A stretch of 64,000 bases of DNA, taken from assembly GCA_014529385.2 (NCBI GenBank), contig CM043955.1, forward strand, positions 135,854,108 to 135,918,107, read 5' to 3'. Under the pieces are notes generated by a model. That model was not told where the DNA came from, did no database searches, and saw nothing but the letters and a program-made list of their open reading frames with translations. Within the stretch, counting starts at the first letter, position 1. Each line of letters opens with the position of its first letter. This DNA is from Adiantum capillus-veneris. Its lineage: Eukaryota; Streptophyta; Polypodiopsida; Polypodiales; Pteridaceae. This document shows positions 1-9,289 of this stretch, piece after piece. Position numbers and translations under genes: made by a program.

Positions 1-69
1 ACCGCGAGGCTTGCTAACCGCAAGGCATCCCGCTAACCGCGAGGAACAAAAGAGAGCCGATAACCTCAG

Positions 70-111
70 CTTAGTCGCCACTAACCACAGCTTAGTCGCC
101 ACTAACCACAG
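70..111. repeat. 21-bp perfect tandem duplication
   Basis: Two adjacent identical 21-bp units (70-90 and 91-111) beginning CTTAGTCGCC. They lie in a short region (1-140) where CTAACCGCGAGG/CTAACCACAG-like words recur. No coding signal is seen. Probably slippage or part of a longer satellite to the left of the window. Confidence 0.85.
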
Positions 112-421
112 GATGATCTCACTACCCGCGAGGAACAAAAGATATTCTTTCAATAATTCTTATCTTTAAATGATTCTTCAAACATGATCAACCAATTCTT
201 CACATCAATCAGAATCCACTTATCAACCAATATCAATTTGCTAAGCAATAACAATTCAACAAACACTGACAATTTATCAAACATTACTTTCACTAATCTA
301 TGAAAACATATGCTTGTTTCTTGTGATAGAATCACGTTTCTTGGACAGTTTAAGGGGTTCCCTATGCTTAGCTTCCCAGGTCAAACATGAATAGAAATGC
401 AGAATTATAAATTTGTCTTAC

Positions 422-598
422 CAGATTTGGAGAGCGTGCGGCTAACTCCTGTGCTGGAGGTTGGACGGCTTCGACTTCTTCTTCGGTTGATGCTTCCGCA
501 TGAGATACGTTCGGAGTAGACACCTTTCTTCCCACCTTCCTTGGTGGTGCAACGGCATGGGCATCCTTAGGACTTTGCGTTACACGCTTCGGAGCCAT
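422..598 (-). CDS. First exon of a spliced gene, 5' partial model
   Basis: The reading frame opens with ATG at 598 and runs 59 codons to a strong 5' splice site (CTG|GTAAGA, GT at 421-420), ending in phase 0. ATG 598 is the first ATG downstream of a TATA box at 876-883; no other minus-strand ATG lies between about 845 and 598. The context puts G at -3 and G at +4. The peptide starts MAPKRVTQSPK, is basic and Ser/Thr/Pro-rich to about residue 30, then acidic (STEEEVEAVQ). It has no signal peptide and no motif I recognise. Downstream exons must lie further left; a frame at 150-335 did not join in phase with the acceptor I tested. It could be a host gene or part of a transposable element. The function is unknown. 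Confidence 0.5.
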
Positions 599-632
599 AG
601 CTTCGGAATAGAGAAAAGAGAAGCGTGTTGTT

Positions 633-649
633 GGAGAGAGAGAGAGAGA

Positions 650-723
<74 letters not shown>

Positions 724-724
724 G
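633..724. repeat. (GA)n microsatellite in a leader region
   Basis: About 90 bp of interrupted GA repeat. On the minus strand it is a CT-rich tract between the predicted transcription start and ATG 598, as is common in plant 5' UTRs. The long Ser/Leu open frames it creates are artefacts. Confidence 0.9.
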
Positions 725-875
725 TGTTCACAAACCGGAAGACGGCACGTCGATGATTGAAGATGGAGATGGCTTGAAGGTGAGAGTTTAAGGGAGAGAG
801 GCTCTCTCCGATGCGTCGTTGCAAGAGAGCTTCGCTTCTGTAGATGTGTGTCTTCAAAGTGAGAGGAGGAGGTCC

Positions 876-883
876 TTTATATA
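876..883 (-). promoter_or_regulatory. TATA box for the minus-strand gene
   Basis: TATATAAA on the minus strand, about 280 bp upstream of ATG 598, followed by a pyrimidine-rich leader. Position and sequence fit a plant RNA polymerase II core promoter with a start near 845. Confidence 0.5.
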
Positions 884-1361
884 GGCCCTAGGGGGGTGCT
901 AAGAATACTGAGAGGTTTCAAAAATAGGAGAAGCAAAAGCTCACGCGCCGTCACGGGTCTTTTTTTTTTTACGTTCACGAATCTTATGTGCGATTTCTAA
1001 AAAGCTCTATACTTACAAGTTCCCACTCTAACTTGAGAGAGAGAAAGAAAGAAGTATCCTAATTTTGACTCACCTCTCTTTCTTTTTTAAAAATACTATC
1101 TCTAAGCTTTTTCTTCACACATAGATTAGGTTCCCACATAAACCTATTGTTCCACATAAAGAAAGATCATAAATACATAGATTATAAACCTGATTTTCAA
1201 TCCGATTGCTCTGATAAACTCATGATGACTCACAAAATTGAGAATCTCAATTACTTTGCAAAATAACTGAAATGACTTATATGGATAAATGTTAGGTACA
1301 TTACACCACAAGTGATAGCTTTACATTTCCAAGTCTAACTCATCTTTCCCTTGATGACACC
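884..1361. other. Non-coding stretch before element A
   Basis: AT-rich DNA with a poly-T run at 960-970 and a GA-rich patch near 1034-1052. A GCTCTGATA word near 1210 faintly resembles a reversed primer-binding site. I see no gene and no LTR that can be paired with element A. Confidence 0.5.
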
Positions 1362-3329
1362 ATGGCTACCATGCCTACCCCAATGATTGGCATGCCAAGA
1401 AACATGACATGAACCTCATTTGCTAGTAAAGCACCACTACATGGTAGCTCATTGCCTGCAATAGTACCTACAAGTGTGTACCAATCATATACACGTATGG
1501 GTCCTCGTACTCATGTAGCTCCTACCCCTCCCATTGTTTAAACAACCTATGCTCCACAACCACAACATCCAAGCTCTTATTTCAATGGTACCATACCAGC
1601 TAGCATTAGCATGTCACATCCGATGTCTGCTATGCCTAGGGCTACACATATGAACTTTGGGCCACCACATGGCACAATACTATACCAAACTTGGAACCCA
1701 AGGGATTCCTATGCGCCAAGCCCAATGCCAATACCTACTCCACATGTAGTCTCTGGAGCGCCTTCACCCATGGTGCATGCTCACTTAAGTGACTTGGCAA
1801 CATTTGCTCAAGCTATCGATCGATCTATTGCTGAGAATATCCATAACACGCATGATAGAGAGCTTAGAAGTAAGGTAGTACAAATAGCCAAGCTCACACA
1901 AAAATTTAGTGGAGATGTGGATGTGAGAAAGCATATTGAAGTGTTTGAACAAATATGCGATTCCCTAGGAGAACACAATGACTTACATAAGAGTAATACT
2001 TTAAGCCTAACCTTATGTGGGAAGGCTGGGGATTGGTATAGAACCATAAAGGTGGAAGAAAAAACAATTTACCCTACTCTTAGGAGACTGTTCTTGAAAG
2101 AATACATACAAGAGGGAGTGCTTTGGGGTGTAGCATCTCAACTCCAAAAATCCCAACAAGAGGAAGGAGCGTGAGAGAAGCATTTAAATTTTCATTGTAA
2201 TCCAAATGAGCACTTCAATAATAAGCAATTGCTTGATAGATTCATTCGGGGATTACGACATGAGGATAATAGTCATTAGAGGTATCACCACTTGGGAAGC
2301 AGTCACCACCAAAGCAATCCAATTGGAGGATAATTTAATGATTCAAGGAGAAAGAGTGTTTGTTGAGCCTAAATCTACTAGCTCGCAAGCATCGGGGCAT
2401 CAGCCAATGACCCTAAAGCCTATTGCTGAGGAGCCAAAGATATCTGAGATGAATTTAACAAATCTCACCAAGGCCATTCAAGAGAGTCTTAGAGACAATC
2501 GTGCTCCGCAAAACAATCATATGTATCCAAGAAGGGAGCAACAATGGTGCTCAGTATGCTATGGTCCACATAGTACTAGTGAATGCCCTACTTTTAGAGT
2601 AAATTCAATGGGAATTTCAATGCCTATGGGAGGTATGGTCATCAAGCTAAGGATTGTATAGTATTTAAGCGCACAATGGCCAATAGAACAACCTTAGCAT
2701 GGACGGACACACCTCGAGTGCCTTCATTGATACCGGTCCCACCTCTTGAAGAAATGTCACAACACATGGTCCCTATGACCCAAAATGTTGTTCAAACAAC
2801 ACCCTTACCACCTCCAGTGCTAGGACCGCAACCACCACATTCAAAAATCACTTTTGTGAATCAAGTGGGTTGTGAGTCATCTATTGCTTGTTTGGAAGGC
2901 TGTGAGGAAGATATAGACCCTAATATTGTCTATGGGATTGATGCGCTTGAAGAAAGTCCACAATACTACATGGAGGACTACTGGGGACAAGTCAAACCTG
3001 TTTATGAAGTAGTTGCTCTTGCTATAAGAGGCCAAAATATCAATTACACTGCCAAGAGACCACCTCTTCAATGCTATGAGTGTGGAGGTCCACATCATGT
3101 ATCCGAGTATCCTATTAGGCTACAAAAGAATGCTACACTAATGCAAACCAATCAAGCAAGCACATCAACAATTCCAAAGCTCATGTGTAATCGATGTGGC
3201 ATAGATCATTTGATTGCCCAATGTCCAAATAATCCAAATGCACCAAAGATCACGCCAGTATACTTGATTGAGGTTACCAAGGATCCATCACAAAGTACAT
3301 CTATGGTACCAGTAAATGTACTTACATGA
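1362..3329 (+). pseudogene. gag: Gag of element A with CCHC zinc knuckles
   Basis: Structural protein that would assemble the particle and bind RNA. ATG 1362 (MATMPTPM) is in frame with the long frame from 1611, with stops near 1410 and 1540 between them. The N-terminus is rich in Met and Pro. The core at about 1890-2060 contains KFSGDVDVRKHIEVFEQICD and LCGKAGDWYRTI, the usual gag helical pattern ending in W-Y. Three knuckle-like motifs follow: CSVC..H..C (about 2548-2590), CYEC..H with the last Cys changed to Tyr (about 3070-3110) and CNRC..H..C (about 3186-3224). All use an X3 spacer before His instead of the usual X4. Frame changes occur near 2170 and 2665. Confidence 0.75.
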
Positions 3330-3966
3330 TCGATGCTCCAAAACAAAATTATATTATTGAGGAAAGAGACACAACATCAAATACCCAATCTCAGAAGAAG
3401 AAGAAAACATGAAGAAAGAGATCACAAAAAGCAGCGAAGTCAGACCCTAGTTCAAAGACCAATATAGGGAGTGGTGATGACCCCGTATATATGAATGACG
3501 TTGAAGAGTATTCTGATTCAGGTGAAACCATGGAGACCAAAACGACCACTAGGAAAGAAAGCAACAAGGAAGATCATCATGAGCCACAATGGCCAGGATC
3601 CAAGAAGAAGATAGGAACTTACCCAAACCCTACAGAGGAAATCGAGTGAGTCAAGCAATTAAGGAGTTTGGTAGAAGATACCCAAATGGATCTACAATCA
3701 ACACCTAGGAAGATCCAGATTACAGACACAGTGTTCCCTATGCAACAACAACCTCACAAAGTCTAGACCCCTAGCCATACCTAGTGTCATCCAAGAAGAA
3801 AGTGACTTAAAGTCAAGGAAAAGTGGGCATACTCAGTTCTTGTTGGAAAGAATGTTTATAGAGGGGCTACCTGACCCTATTAAAGAAATGGATATCCAAT
3901 TTTCCCATCAATCCCTCCCATCATCAAGGGATTGAAGCCCAAAAGGTACCGTTAAATATTGCCAAA

Positions 3967-4541
3967 TTGATGGATTTCATGGCTTCAGAAGTTAGAACCA
4001 CCATCATGTCCAAACTATATGGAGACCCTGAGCTATTCTTAGCTCTTCAAGATTTCCTCAATGAAGAACTAAAAGTTGGGCTACCACAATTTGCAGAGAT
4101 GGATGGAGCTAGGGAGATGCCAATAGAAGAGGAACTCTTAGATCCACAACCCAACCTAGGTGAGAACACTATTGTAGAAATACCTGTTAACAAGTTGGGA
4201 CAATACTTTGAGGGCGATGAATCCAATGCTCCCATACAAATCATATCAAGGGATTAACTATGAAGGGAATCCTTGATGGTGGCGCTGGGGTTAGCATTGT
4301 GACTAAAAATTGCCGGGAAACTATGGGAAGACCTCACCTTGAGACCACAACCATAGTAGTAAAGATCGCCAATGGGTCTATTGTGAAACCTATTGGGATG
4401 CTAGAAGCTCTTAAGATCAAGGTCTTTGGACACAAAATAAGAAATATCTTCATTCTTATGGATTTCTCCAAGAAAATTATGGCATTGGAGATAATCTTAG
4501 GACGTCCTTTCATGAGGGAAGCAAAAATGGTGCATGACTAG
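3967..4541 (+). pseudogene. pro: Aspartic protease region of element A
   Basis: The second frame (4260-4541) carries the retropepsin pattern: ILDGGAGVSIV as the active-site loop, about 75 residues later the hydrophobic strand and ILGRPFM, which corresponds to the ILG-R-P motif near the flap end. The active site reads D-G-G-A instead of D-T/S-G-A. The preceding frame (3967-4257) is acidic and ends with TAA two bases before the next ATG, so it is likely the gag-protease linker. Family recognition rests on the DGGA...ILGRPF spacing. Catalytic competence is doubtful. Confidence 0.65.
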
Positions 4542-4847
4542 TTTAAAAGACATATCTACTTGTAGTTTAAAGATTTTGTCCTTCGAGTGGATCTTGTAAC
4601 TGGTTGAGCACATCCTCTAGGCAACATATTTATAATTGATCATAGATCTGACACCACAATTCAGTCGGCCCCATTGTAGTATTGTTACACGTGTAAAGTG
4701 GACACTGATGTTGGGAAAGATTCTCCTTATATGGATGTTCTACCTGGGATGACTGAGTCTGACAATGTGGATTGGGTCCACCTAGCAGTAACCATAAACA
4801 CTTGAGAAAATAGGGGGACGACCTAGGTAACACCTGAGGGGGATGAA

Positions 4848-5156
4848 ATGACACCACTCGTACCTTTAAATATGATGGAAGCAATGCATATAGCTTCTGA
4901 TGACTTACAAGATGAAGGCTTATGTGACATTGGAACCAGTAGCGTCTCACAAGACTATAGCCCACACGATTTGGGGTCAGAATCATCAATTGAAATTGAC
5001 TCTGAGGACGTAGAATTTGAGTTACATCTTGGTGCAAATGTGGGGACAAAGCATTCAGGGCCCAGTGGTACCCTAGATGACAATCTATCCAAGGGACCAG
5101 AAGACACAAGTAGCGATTCATCTAGTGACTCTTCACTAGAGATTGGCCGTAATTGA
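4848..5156 (+). other. Acidic linker frame between protease and RT (element A)
   Basis: A 102-codon open frame rich in Asp, Glu and Ser (SSDSSSDSSLEI near the end), with no catalytic motif. Its position fits a protease-RT spacer of the polyprotein. The surrounding 4542-5438 has several stops. Could be chance, but the composition is not that of random AT-rich DNA. Confidence 0.4.
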
Positions 5157-5438
5157 AAATTAGACAAGAAGAGTAAGAGATATAAGAGGCAATGATATCG
5201 AGAAAATGTGTGTGCTAGAATAAATGAAAAGAAATCTATTGCAAAATGGCTTAATTATATAGGGGCATGTGATCCTCATTAGAAGCTGGCAGATAACTCG
5301 GGTGAATACCTTCAAAGCATCATGTGATGTAGTCCACAACCCATTGACATCGCACAGCTAGAGGCTATAGAGAAGCCAAAGTTGAGTCGTACCATAAAGA
5401 GCTGACAAAATTGAGGGTTAGCTCAACAACAAAAGGAA

Positions 5439-6523
5439 GTGAAAGTGAAATCACAATCCACAGAACAACAAGACCCCACATACTTACACCCTGCACTCGA
5501 TCATTTCAAATCCTACACCACGGAGGAGCATAAGGTTGTGTATACAAAGGCTCAAAGAAAACCTATCGATAGAAGCAATGGAGTCTATGATGGTCTAACA
5601 AAGGAAATAGAGTTCGCAGACCCAAGTGAGGAGCCCAAACCTGTCTTCATTGCTCAAGATGATCTAGCAGAGACTGACGAGTATGTACTTAAAGAACTTC
5701 TCAAGGAATTCAGGGATATATTTTCTAGGACATATCATGATATGAAAGGTGTTCCACCTTCCATGGTGCAACACACAATCCCCATGAATAGCATGGCAAA
5801 ACCAGTCCACCAATGGCCCTACCCAATGAATCCTAAGTATGCAAAGATTTTTCAAGAAGAGACTGAAAAGCTTGTCAAATGCGGATTCATATACCCTATT
5901 GAGCACTCAGAATGGGTGTCTCCAATAGTTATTGTTCCGAAAAAGAATGGGAAACTTAGACTGTGCGTGGATCTCAAGAAGGTCAATGCTGCCACTAGGA
6001 GGGACCATTACCCCTTGCCATATTTGGAACATGTGCTTGAAAGGGTTGTAGAAAAGGAAGCTTATAGATTTTTAGATAGGTACTCTGGATACAATCAAAT
6101 CACAATTGCACTAAAGGACCAAGCTAAAACATCCTTTATAACCGAAATTGGAGTGTTCGCATTTTGTGTTGTGGCTTTTGGCTCAATCAATGCCCCTACT
6201 ACCTTTCAAAGATTAATAAACAATGCTTTTAGAGAATATTTGAGGAGTTTTGTGAAGCTTTCTTAGATGACCTTTGTGTTTATTCCTCTTGGCAAGAACA
6301 TCTATCATGCTTACGAAAAGTATTTGAGAAGTGTAGATTGTATCACATCTCCTTAAACCCTTTCAAATTCCAATTTTGGGTTAAACATGTAGTCATTTTG
6401 GGGCATATAGTGTCCAAAAATGGGATTTCCATAGATGAGAGAAAAAATAAAGCCATTGCTGAATTGACACCACCTAAAAATTATAAAGGAGTTCAAAGGT
6501 TCATGGGCCATGTTAGTTATTAA
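5439..6523 (+). pseudogene. RT: Reverse transcriptase of element A
   Basis: RNA-directed DNA polymerase. Readable blocks in order: KCGFIYPIEHSEWVSPIVIV, KKNGKLRLCVDLKKVN, HYPLPYLEHVLE, FLDRYSGYNQI, then VVAFGSINAPTTFQ. A single-base deletion at about 6246-6250 moves the frame just before the catalytic YxDD block, which reads FLDD at about 6260-6271 in the new frame. That frame continues through LGHIVSKNGI and FMGHVSY to tandem stops TAA-TGA at 6521-6526, where Tyr-Tyr would be expected. After these the same frame stays open into RNase H. Two lesions therefore separate the palm from the rest. Confidence 0.85.
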
Positions 6524-6526
6524 TGA

Positions 6527-7240
6527 CGGTTTATTTTAAACTTTGTCGAGACATCTCGTCCTTTATGCAAGCTTATTATTGAGTTCCACTGGACCGCGGA
6601 GTGTGACCATGCTTATGAGTCATTGAAAAAGACCTTGACAAGCGCTCCCATTCTATGCGTACCCGATTTGAATGTCATTTTCCATGTGCATATTAATGCA
6701 TCGAACTTTGCTATTGGGTGTGTTCTAGCTCAACCAGGACAATATAAACTGGACTACCCCATTATCTTTGCAAGTCGTCAATTGAATGATGTTGAGAGAA
6801 ACTACATCACTACAAAGCGGGAGGGTTTAGCTATGATTTACGTAATGAAGAAATTTTGCTACTACCTTCTGGCCAACAAGTTTGTTTTCTATGTTGATCA
6901 TCAAGCCTTGTTGTATCTAGTAATAAATAAACCTTGCTCCGCTGGAATAATTACAGGATGGTTGTTAAGTCTTCTTGAGTTTGATTTCACCGTTGTGGTG
7001 AGACCTAGTAAAAGACATGTCATGGCGGATCATTTGTCTCTCATACCCAATGGTGAAGCCCCTATTGGAGTCGATGATGAATTTCCGGATAATTTATTAT
7101 TTCTAGTCAAGACCATGCATGTATGGAGTGAGAGAATTGTGAACTTTCTAGTTAATGCTTTTACAACCAAAGAGCTTCGTAAGGATATAGCTCAAACACT
7201 GTTAAAAAAATGTGAGCCTTATTCTCTCATTGCGCGAACT
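6527..7240 (+). pseudogene. RH: RNase H domain of element A
   Basis: Ribonuclease that removes the RNA strand during cDNA synthesis; same frame as the 3' part of RT. FHVHINASNFAIGCVLAQ matches the first strand of gypsy RNase H, but the first catalytic Asp (usually TDAS) is Asn (INAS). The Glu block (TTKREGLAMIY) and the next Asp block (FYVDHQALLYL) are present, then LLEFDFTVV and HVMADHLS, where the final Asp is kept. A reading frame of 281 codons covers RNase H and the zinc-binding part of integrase. Confidence 0.8.
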
Positions 7241-7289
7241 CTCTACAGGCTAGGGAAGGATGATATTCTTAGATGTTGTGCCTTTGAGA

Positions 7290-8335
7290 ATGAGTATTTA
7301 TACATACTGCAAGAAGCCCACATGGGTATAGCTAGAGGACATTTCTCAGGGAAACTAACTGATAGAAAGGTGTTGCAATCAGGCTATTGGTGGCCTTCCT
7401 TATTCAAGGATGGATCACTTTTTGCAAAAGGATGTGATGAATGCCAACATTACAAGATCACACAATGAAAGGATAAGATGTCCTTACATCTTGTTAAAGT
7501 GACTCAACCATTTGTAAAATGGGGTTTAGACTTTGTAGGCCCAATTAGTTCCGTAGCTCGTAGCACTCAATCTTGATATATTATCTTTGCCACGGACTAT
7601 GTGACAAAGTGGGCGGAAGCCAAGGCGACAAATGAAAAGTTTCTCTTTGAGAACATTACTACAAGATTTGGTTGTCCCTTTGAGATTGTGAGTGATAATG
7701 ATACTCATTTTATAAATGGAGTGATAAAGGAACTCACGACAAACTTCATGATAGCCCACCATAAGTCCGTGCCTTATTATCCACAAGCAAATGGCCAAGC
7801 TGAGAGCACTAACGAGACCTTAAATTCTATCTTGACCAAAATAGTGGAAGCTCATCACACAGATTGGGATTTGAAGCTGACATCAGCTCTATGGGCTTAC
7901 TGTACTTTTTCCAAAGTGGCTATTAATTATACACCATTCAAAATGGTATATGGCCAAGAAGCAGCTATGCCATAGGAGTTTGTAATTCCTAGTCTGCGTG
8001 TAGCTTCACAAGAAGGTTGGGATGGTAACCCTTTAGTTGAGTGCTTATACATCCTTGAGAGGTTAGATGAAGAAAGGAAATTGGCTATGCAAAATGCACT
8101 TGTGGAGAAAGATAGGAGGACGAAACGGTCTGACCGTCATCTAAAGAACAAAGATATCAATGTTGTATATAAAGTCCTTATGTATGGAGTGCGAAACGAG
8201 AAGAAAAAGTTGAAATATGCAAGAAAAGGACCATATAGATTATGTGAAATCACCCCACAAGGTACCATTCGTGTGGAGACTCTTGATGGAGTTGAAACCA
8301 TTGGATTCCTCAATGGGAGCAAATTTAAAAGATAA
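7290..8335 (+). pseudogene. IN: Integrase of element A
   Basis: DDE integrase that inserts the cDNA. The HHCC zinc-binding part spans about 7300-7450 (EAHMGIARGHFSG, then CDECQHY). The catalytic core runs 7510-7970: Asp in WGLDFVGP, Asp in SDNDTHF, Glu in NGQAESTNE. Stops interrupt it at 7466-7468, near 7575 and near 7973. A C-terminal part (8081-8335) contains KLKYARKGPYRLCEI, typical of the GPY-type C-terminal domain. The DDE residues are readable although the frame is broken. Confidence 0.8.
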
Positions 8336-8530
8336 TATGATCCTTTAAGCCAAGAGGAACTATGTGCCATCCATTAAAAAAAAACAGCCAAAGCACAAAC
8401 AGAATTGAAGAAGATACAATCTCAAGCTGAGGCTAAGGACCGTAAACAATGCATAAGATGCCAATGAGAGGCCAACCTTGGAGTTACACATGCATTCCAC
8501 GTTGAAACAGAGGATGATTGGTTGGACTCT

Positions 8531-8871
8531 GACACACCTCGAAGATACCCTATTGAACTAAAAAGCGCATATGGGAAAGTTCTATATAACGCCTTGTTAG
8601 ACATGGATTCTAAATATAATATGTTGTCATACGGAGTGTGGTGTCAGTTGGGAAAGCCATCCCTACCAAGAGAACTATCCAAGTCAAGGGTGTCAACATG
8701 AAAAAAACTGTGGTTTTTGGTATCTTACAAGACTTTTTGGTCATGCCTGTTGGAACTATGGAAGGTCATATAAACATAGGACGCACGTGGACGATAGCGA
8801 CCAAATGCACTATTGATTGGGAAACAGGGAGTGTCACAACGCAGAAACAACCCCTTAGCCCTATCACTTAG
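8531..8871 (+). pseudogene. Extra retropepsin-like fragment downstream of integrase
   Basis: Two overlapping frames joined by a one-base shift near 8650 give an aspartic-protease-like order: ALLDMDSKYNMLSYGVW (active-site position, D-M-D-S where D-S/T-G-S/A is usual), then VKGVNMKKTVVFGI, FLVMPVGTMEG and INIGRTW, the last at the place of ILGRPW. This lies after integrase, where a gypsy polyprotein does not normally have a protease. It could be a 3' extra ORF of this lineage, or a piece of a second element. Similarity is by pattern only. Confidence 0.4.
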
Positions 8872-9289
8872 CTCCAAAATGAATTGAAGATCGCGAAAAG
8901 GAAATAAATCACGGAATGCTACACACCCGCTCCAGAGCTAGTTTGGGTACCAAAGAAAGAACAATTTGTTCCACCTAGCTTAGGAACAAGGAAGTCAAAT
9001 GAAGCTTTTTGCTCCAGAAGAGTTCCTGGAATGGCCAGGTGTTCGTGGCCGTTTTCTTGTGCCTTTAAGCCATGACGGCTTCTCATATCCTTGGAGGGTG
9101 TTTTTGTTGGCAGGTGGATGCTCTTTCACGGTTTGTTTGGTGCGCGCCATTTCATTGGTAAGAGCTCACCTGTTCTTAAGAAATGAGCGGTTTATGAGAG
9201 CATGCAATATTTATAAGGGCCCATTTAAAAAGGGCCCTGTTCACACTAATTTTTTTTAAAAAAGTATTATTTTTTAAATAAACATGTCG
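8872..9289. other. Non-coding junction between element A and the minus-strand gene
   Basis: No recognisable gene. It holds an inverted repeat GGGCCC..GGGCCC around 9218-9238 followed by an AT-rich run. This may be near the left boundary of the DNA element that carries the 9.3-12.2 kb gene, but no matching terminal repeat was identified. Confidence 0.4.

Larger units (their letters stand above)
1362..8871 (+). mobile_element. Ty3/gypsy retrotransposon A, decayed
   Basis: Gag with CCHC fingers, aspartic protease, reverse transcriptase, RNase H and integrase occur in the order typical of Ty3/gypsy (integrase after RNase H). All are on the plus strand and interrupted by stops and frameshifts. 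LTRs, PBS and target duplications were not found. The right limit is set at the end of an extra protease-like segment and is uncertain. The copy cannot be autonomous. Confidence 0.85.

Noticed and set aside
500-857. Open frames across the GA repeat on both strands
   Set aside because: They consist of Arg-Glu or Ser-Leu repeats produced by the microsatellite and have no other support.
1205-1217. GCTCTGATA resembling a reversed initiator-Met primer site
   Set aside because: The word is incomplete (AAAC instead of ACCA) and no LTR end or coding strand agrees with it.
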